From assembly GCA_027038965.1 (NCBI GenBank), contig JALWFG010000005.1:310001-374000 (forward strand): a DNA stretch of 64,000 bases, read 5' to 3'. Source of the DNA: Candidatus Desulfofervidaceae bacterium. Lineage in GTDB: Bacteria > Desulfobacterota > Desulfofervidia > Desulfofervidales > Desulfofervidaceae. How positions within the stretch are numbered: position 1 is the stretch's first letter; each line of letters opens with the position of its first letter. The translations under genes and the position numbers were made by a program. Shown here piece after piece: positions 60,638-64,000 of this stretch. A model generated the notes under the pieces. The model did no database searches and was not told the DNA's origin. It saw only the letters and a program-made list of their open reading frames with translations.

Positions 60638-61865
60638 AAGATTTGAGGCCCCTACCATTCAAGAAGCAATCAAACAGGTTAAAGAAACCCTTGGTCCTGA
60701 TGCCGTAATTCTTTCGGTTAAGGAAATAAAAAAAGGAAAAGGACTGCTTGGGCTATTTACTAAGGGAGTAGAGGTAACTGCGGCCATAGATACGCCTTTG
60801 CCGTCAGAAACCCCAATTCTTAAAGAAAACCGCGAGTTCAGTAAGAACACTTCAGACAGAATGAATAGTCCAAATAAACTTGAGGGCGATTTGGTGGACA
60901 GGGAAGATTTCTTAGAAATAAATTCTTCCCCAACCCAAGCCGATTTTATAACTCAAATAACAGAGCTAAATCAAGAAGTCAAAAAACTACGCATGTTTCT
61001 TGAAACCTTTATGCCTCAAATGGGAGGGCATGGGAAAACAGAAACAGATTTTCTGGATTTTTGTAATCGTCTCAAGAAAAGTGGCTTATCTCAAGAAATT
61101 GCCCTAAAGCTATTGGAGGCATTCAAAGAGGGTCTCTTAGATGGAGCCCTCAATGAAGAAATTAGTGTCAAAGATTTTTTGCTAAATCTCATAAAAAGTC
61201 TCATTAAAGTAGCTCCTCCGTTAGATAAGAAGCCTGTAGATCAACAAATTATCGCCTTTATAGGGACTTCTGGAAGCGGTAAAACTACCACCTTGGCAAA
61301 AATAGCTGCCCGATTGAATAACCCTAATCAGAGGCTTTGTGTTATTACCATTGACCCTCGGTCTCCAGAACGAGAGCAACTAAGGTTTTATGCTCGGACA
61401 TTGGATCTTCCTGTAGAAATTGCTACTTCTCCTAAAGAAATCTCAAAGGCAGTTCAGGCAAATGCCGATAAAGATTTCATATTGATAGATACCGCTGGTT
61501 GCAGCCCTTATAACGAATTTCATATAAAAGATTTAGGAAGATATTTCAGAAATTTACCTAAACCTGTCGCTCCATATCTAGTGATGGATGTTACCGCTAA
61601 GGACGAAGTTTTAGTAAAAATTGCAAACAGCTTCGAACCCCTTGGTTGGAAATATCTTATTTTCACCAAACTGGATGAAACTGAAATATATGGAAGTATT
61701 TTTAATCAGATGATTTATACAGGAAAGGCCTTATCATATTTTTCTGTAGGACAAAGGGTACCAGAAGATTTAGAAACTGCAACTCCGGAAAGAGTTGTTG
61801 ATTTAATCATGAAAATAAGAGGTGAAGAAAATGGTATTAAAAGAAGCAGCCAAAGAGTATCTTAA
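60627..61865 (+). CDS. flhF: Flagellar biosynthesis GTPase FlhF
   Basis: FlhF is an SRP-type GTPase that places flagella, usually at a pole. The 412-residue protein has an N-terminal FlhF B domain (FEAPTIQEAIKQVKETLGPD), a variable middle, and a G domain with IAFIGTSGSGKTTTLAKIAA (P-loop), ITIDPRSPEREQLRFYA, LIDTAGCSPYNEF and FTKLDETEIYGSIFN. It overlaps flhG by 35 bases, so the pair is tightly coupled. Confidence 0.94.
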   Translation: MKVKRFEAPTIQEAIKQVKETLGPDAVILSVKEIKKGKGLLGLFTKGVEVTAAIDTPLPSETPILKENREFSKNTSDRMNSPNKLEGDLVDREDFLEINSSPTQADFITQITELNQEVKKLRMFLETFMPQMGGHGKTETDFLDFCNRLKKSGLSQEIALKLLEAFKEGLLDGALNEEISVKDFLLNLIKSLIKVAPPLDKKPVDQQIIAFIGTSGSGKTTTLAKIAARLNNPNQRLCVITIDPRSPEREQLRFYARTLDLPVEIATSPKEISKAVQANADKDFILIDTAGCSPYNEFHIKDLGRYFRNLPKPVAPYLVMDVTAKDEVLVKIANSFEPLGWKYLIFTKLDETEIYGSIFNQMIYTGKALSYFSVGQRVPEDLETATPERVVDLIMKIRGEENGIKRSSQRVS

Positions 61866-62730
61866 TAAAAAACCTCGTTCTAATGTGAACTATCTAATGG
61901 GAGAAATGTTTAAAATAAAGGCTCCCCAATCCCGAGTGGTTTCTATTACTAGTGGGAAAGGAGGAGTTGGTAAAACAAACGCAGTGGCCAATTTGGCCTA
62001 TGCTTTATGTCAAACTGGGAAAAAGGTCCTTATCGTGGATGCGGATTTGGGATTAGCAAATGTCGATATCCTTTTTGGCCTGACGCCTAAATATAATCTC
62101 CAACATGTCATCTTAGGTCAAAAACGTTTAAGTGAAGTCATTGTTTCAGGACCTGGAGGAGTAAAGGTCCTACCAGCCAGTTCAGGAGTAGAAGAATTAA
62201 CCAATTTAAATGCTGATCAGAGAAAACGGCTAATGGCAGAATTTTCCCATTTAGACGAGGCTTATGACTTTATTTTAATAGATACCGCTGCTGGCATTTC
62301 CTCTAATGTAATTTATTTCAATCTGGCCGCGGCTGAAATCATCAACATTGTTGAGCCTGATCCCACCTCGTTTACAGATGCTTATGCCCTCATGAAGGTC
62401 CTCTCGGTGAAATATGGAGTTACCGATTTCAAGGTCGTTGTAAATAACGTCATCTCTGAAGGCGAGGCCAAAGAGCTTTTTGAAAAGCTGAAATTGGTAT
62501 CATCTAAGTTCCTTCAAATAAACTTGCATTATCTCGGCTATGTTCTTCATGACGAAAAGCTAAAAGAGGCTGTGAGGATGCAAAAGGCCGTTGTAGATGC
62601 TTTCCCTTATGCAAAATCAAGCCGGTGCTTTTATCAAATTGTTAAAAACCTTTGTAGAATTCCCAAGGAACATATAGACAAACAAGGCTTTAACAAATTT
62701 TTAACTAAACTCTTGGGAAGAGGAGAATAG
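61831..62730 (+). CDS. flhG: MinD-like flagellar number regulator FlhG
   Basis: FlhG limits flagella number and works with FlhF. The start is ATG 61831, within the flhF end, giving 299 residues. A deviant Walker A motif of the ParA/MinD type is present (SGKGGVGKTN, about residues 42-51), followed by LIVDADLGLANVDILFGLTP and DFILIDTAAGISSNVIYFN. The N-terminal extension may activate FlhF. fliA follows after two bases. Confidence 0.93.
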   Translation: MVLKEAAKEYLNKKPRSNVNYLMGEMFKIKAPQSRVVSITSGKGGVGKTNAVANLAYALCQTGKKVLIVDADLGLANVDILFGLTPKYNLQHVILGQKRLSEVIVSGPGGVKVLPASSGVEELTNLNADQRKRLMAEFSHLDEAYDFILIDTAAGISSNVIYFNLAAAEIINIVEPDPTSFTDAYALMKVLSVKYGVTDFKVVVNNVISEGEAKELFEKLKLVSSKFLQINLHYLGYVLHDEKLKEAVRMQKAVVDAFPYAKSSRCFYQIVKNLCRIPKEHIDKQGFNKFLTKLLGRGE

Positions 62731-62732
62731 GT

Positions 62733-63509
62733 ATGAACTTAGCTATGGAGCGTTCTGAAAAATCCCCTTCTAAAAAAGGCAGCCGGATTCCCAGAGAAGA
62801 ACTTATATTAACCCACTTACCCCTAGTTCATTATATTGTAGAAAGGATGCTCATCTATACCCCCCCTACCCTTGACAAAGAAGATCTCATTGAAGCAGGC
62901 ATTATGGGACTTATTGATGCTGTAGATAAATTTGACCCTCAAAGGAATATAAGCTTTGCTACCTATGCAAAATTTAGGATTAAAGGGGCCATCTTGGATC
63001 AACTTCGTAATCTTGATTGGATGCCCAAGTTGCTGCGGCAAAAGGCCAGGGAATTAGAAAGGGTCTTTTTAGAATTAGAACAAAAGCTAGGGCATCCGCC
63101 TAGCGATGAAACGGTTTCTGAGGCCTTGGGGATAAGCTTAGAAGAGTATTACCAATTGATTCACCAATTGAAAGGCATAGGAATGATATACCTTGACGAC
63201 CTTATTGATACTACTGGCGAAAGCAATACCTCTGTTTTAGACAGAATTGCATACAGTGATGATGAAGAAATCTTAGAATCTGTATTTTCCAAGGAATTAA
63301 TCTCTATCCTGGCCAAGGCCATAGAACAACTTCCAGAAAGGGAAAAACTGGTTATTTCCTTATATTATTTTGATGAATTTACTATTAGAGAAATTGGCGA
63401 AATCTTGGGGTTAGCCAAATCTACTGTGTCTGAACTCCATACCAAAGCCCTTCTTCGTTTAAGGGCAAAATTGAGGTATACTTTAAAGAAGGAAGACCGA
63501 TGCGGGTAA
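62733..63509 (+). CDS. fliA: RNA polymerase sigma-28 factor FliA
   Basis: FliA directs late flagellar and chemotaxis promoters. The 258-residue protein has region 2 with IEAGIMGLIDAVDKFDPQRN and ISFATYAKFRIKGAILDQLR, followed by NLDWMPKLLRQKARELERVF, all diagnostic for sigma-28, and region 4 with LPEREKLVISLYYFDEFTIR and EIGEILGLAKSTVSELHTKA. An AGGAG precedes the ATG. No FlgM anti-sigma gene is nearby. Confidence 0.96.
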   Translation: MNLAMERSEKSPSKKGSRIPREELILTHLPLVHYIVERMLIYTPPTLDKEDLIEAGIMGLIDAVDKFDPQRNISFATYAKFRIKGAILDQLRNLDWMPKLLRQKARELERVFLELEQKLGHPPSDETVSEALGISLEEYYQLIHQLKGIGMIYLDDLIDTTGESNTSVLDRIAYSDDEEILESVFSKELISILAKAIEQLPEREKLVISLYYFDEFTIREIGEILGLAKSTVSELHTKALLRLRAKLRYTLKKEDRCG

Positions 63510-63766
63510 TGGACATTGCTCAAATTCTTTCGCATAGTTCTTTAATAGAAAAAAGTCAACAGGCTCACCAGCGTATGAATGAAGAAGCTCAAAAGATGTT
63601 TTTTCTCAATATTCAAAATGAAATTATTAGAAAAGACCAAAAAATTCCTGAAACCCCTGAAAAGAAGCGGGCAAAATTAGAAGAAAAGGGGGAAGAAGAG
63701 AAAAGACACCAAAAGAAACACCAGCAAGCTCAAAAACGTAAGGGCGGAATTGACATTAAGGTATAA
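63500..63766 (+). CDS. Small charged protein between fliA and flgB
   Basis: The 88-residue product has a helical N-terminal part (MRVMDIAQILSHSSLIEKSQ) and a strongly basic/acidic Lys/Glu/Gln-rich tail (RAKLEEKGEEEKRHQKKHQQ). I do not recognise a family. The start at 63500 overlaps fliA by ten bases and has AAGGA upstream; an ATG at 63509 is an alternative. Its position suggests a flagellar role. No membrane segment. Confidence 0.65.
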   Translation: MRVMDIAQILSHSSLIEKSQQAHQRMNEEAQKMFFLNIQNEIIRKDQKIPETPEKKRAKLEEKGEEEKRHQKKHQQAQKRKGGIDIKV

Positions 63767-63849
63767 ACGGCACTGAAAAAAATGTGCTGAATTGGCACAT
63801 TAATCAAGGCAAACTTAAAGATAAGACATTAAGACTGGATTCAAATAAA

Positions 63850-63867
63850 TGGCACAAAATTTGCTTA
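63850..63867 (+). promoter_or_regulatory. Sigma-54 promoter of flgB
   Basis: TGGCACAAAATTTGCTT has GG (63851-63852) and GC (63863-63864) 10 bases apart and matches the consensus almost fully. The flgB ATG is at 63895 with AGGAGG upstream. Just before it, at 63782-63800, ATGTGC...GCACAT forms a small palindrome that could be an activator site or weak terminator. Confidence 0.8.
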
Positions 63868-63894
63868 AATAGCTTGGATGTAGGAGGCCTAAAA

Positions 63895-64000
63895 ATGGCT
63901 GATATTTTTGGAGGCTCTTTTAAAAGCATTAGTAAGGTATTAGACCTTTGTCAATTAAGGCACAACATACTCACAGCAAATATTGCCAATGCCGAAACAC
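63895..64000 (+). CDS. flgB: Flagellar rod protein FlgB (5' part, continues past the window)
   Basis: The frame from ATG 63895 is open to the window edge (35 residues). It reads SISKVLDLCQLRHNILTANI then ANAET, the typical FlgB N-terminal helix and NIANADTP-like motif of proximal rod proteins. TAGGAGG precedes the start. The sigma-54 promoter lies upstream. The 3' part lies outside the window. Confidence 0.92.
   Translation, partial: MADIFGGSFKSISKVLDLCQLRHNILTANIANAET

Noticed and set aside
1-64000. tRNA or rRNA genes
   Set aside because: I saw no cloverleaf-like or rRNA-like sequence in the gaps; a covariance search would settle it.

Overview
The window reads as part of a chromosome of a Gram-negative, low-to-mid GC, motile anaerobe, most likely a thermophilic member of the Desulfobacterota (something like Ca. 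Desulfofervidus). This is inference. It rests on a B12-type ribonucleotide reductase, several ferredoxins, an AmrS-type radical SAM enzyme, myo-inositol-1-phosphate synthase (often linked to thermoprotective inositol phosphates), a delta-proteobacterial style tmk-holB-ricT-metG block and a polar-type flagellar cluster with sigma-54 and sigma-28 control. I could not run a search to confirm the lineage.

Layout. 1-4.5 kb: the end of nrdJ, then on the minus strand three type IV prepilin-like genes behind a well-formed sigma-54 promoter, and a ferredoxin plus YggS pair. 4.7-14.2 kb: a biotin locus (birA, a TonB-dependent receptor, bioF, bioD, bioA, a BioH-like hydrolase, bioC, and after an interruption bioB). 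A BirA-type operator overlaps the birA promoter. The 1 kb between bioC and bioB is a scar of mobile and defence debris: one end of an IS3-family element with its orfA, a frameshifted HsdS fragment, and an antitoxin with a broken toxin. 14.3-27 kb: an AT-rich anion permease, then housekeeping genes (hemL, fmdB-like, queF, a Rossmann-PAS-histidine kinase, tmk, holB, ricT, metG, surA-like, yggT, yggU, ispD, ispF, ssb). 27-29.7 kb: amrS and an orphan CRISPR array of 15 identical 36-nt repeats without cas genes. 29.7-40.5 kb, all minus strand: oppF and oppD, tldD, a ferredoxin, a small membrane protein, inositol-1-phosphate synthase, a phosphoesterase, a radical SAM protein, rnc, mobB, purB and a membrane protein. 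40.7-64 kb, plus strand: an NtrC-type regulator, a TPR protein behind a second sigma-54 promoter, then fliE-F-G-H-I-J, motE-like, motA, two motB-like genes, fliL, fliM, fliN, fliO, fliP, fliQ, fliR, flhB, flhA, flhF, flhG, fliA, a small charged protein, and a third sigma-54 promoter driving flgB, which runs off the end.

How it fits together. The biotin genes give a complete pimeloyl-ACP methyl ester route (BioC to the BioH-like esterase) followed by BioF, BioA, BioD and BioB, with BirA as sensor and a TonB receptor as possible outer-membrane uptake. The flagellar block encodes rod-base, MS-ring, switch, export, stator, FlhF/FlhG placement functions and the sigma-28 factor. The adjacent NtrC-type regulator is the obvious candidate to activate its sigma-54 promoters. 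The most unusual points are the CRISPR spacers, whose reverse complements mostly read like coding sequence (as expected for an RNA-targeting type III system), a MotB-like protein lacking the proton-carrying aspartate next to a normal MotB, the TonB receptor and BioH-like enzyme inside a BirA-controlled operon, and the decayed defence island that splits the biotin genes.
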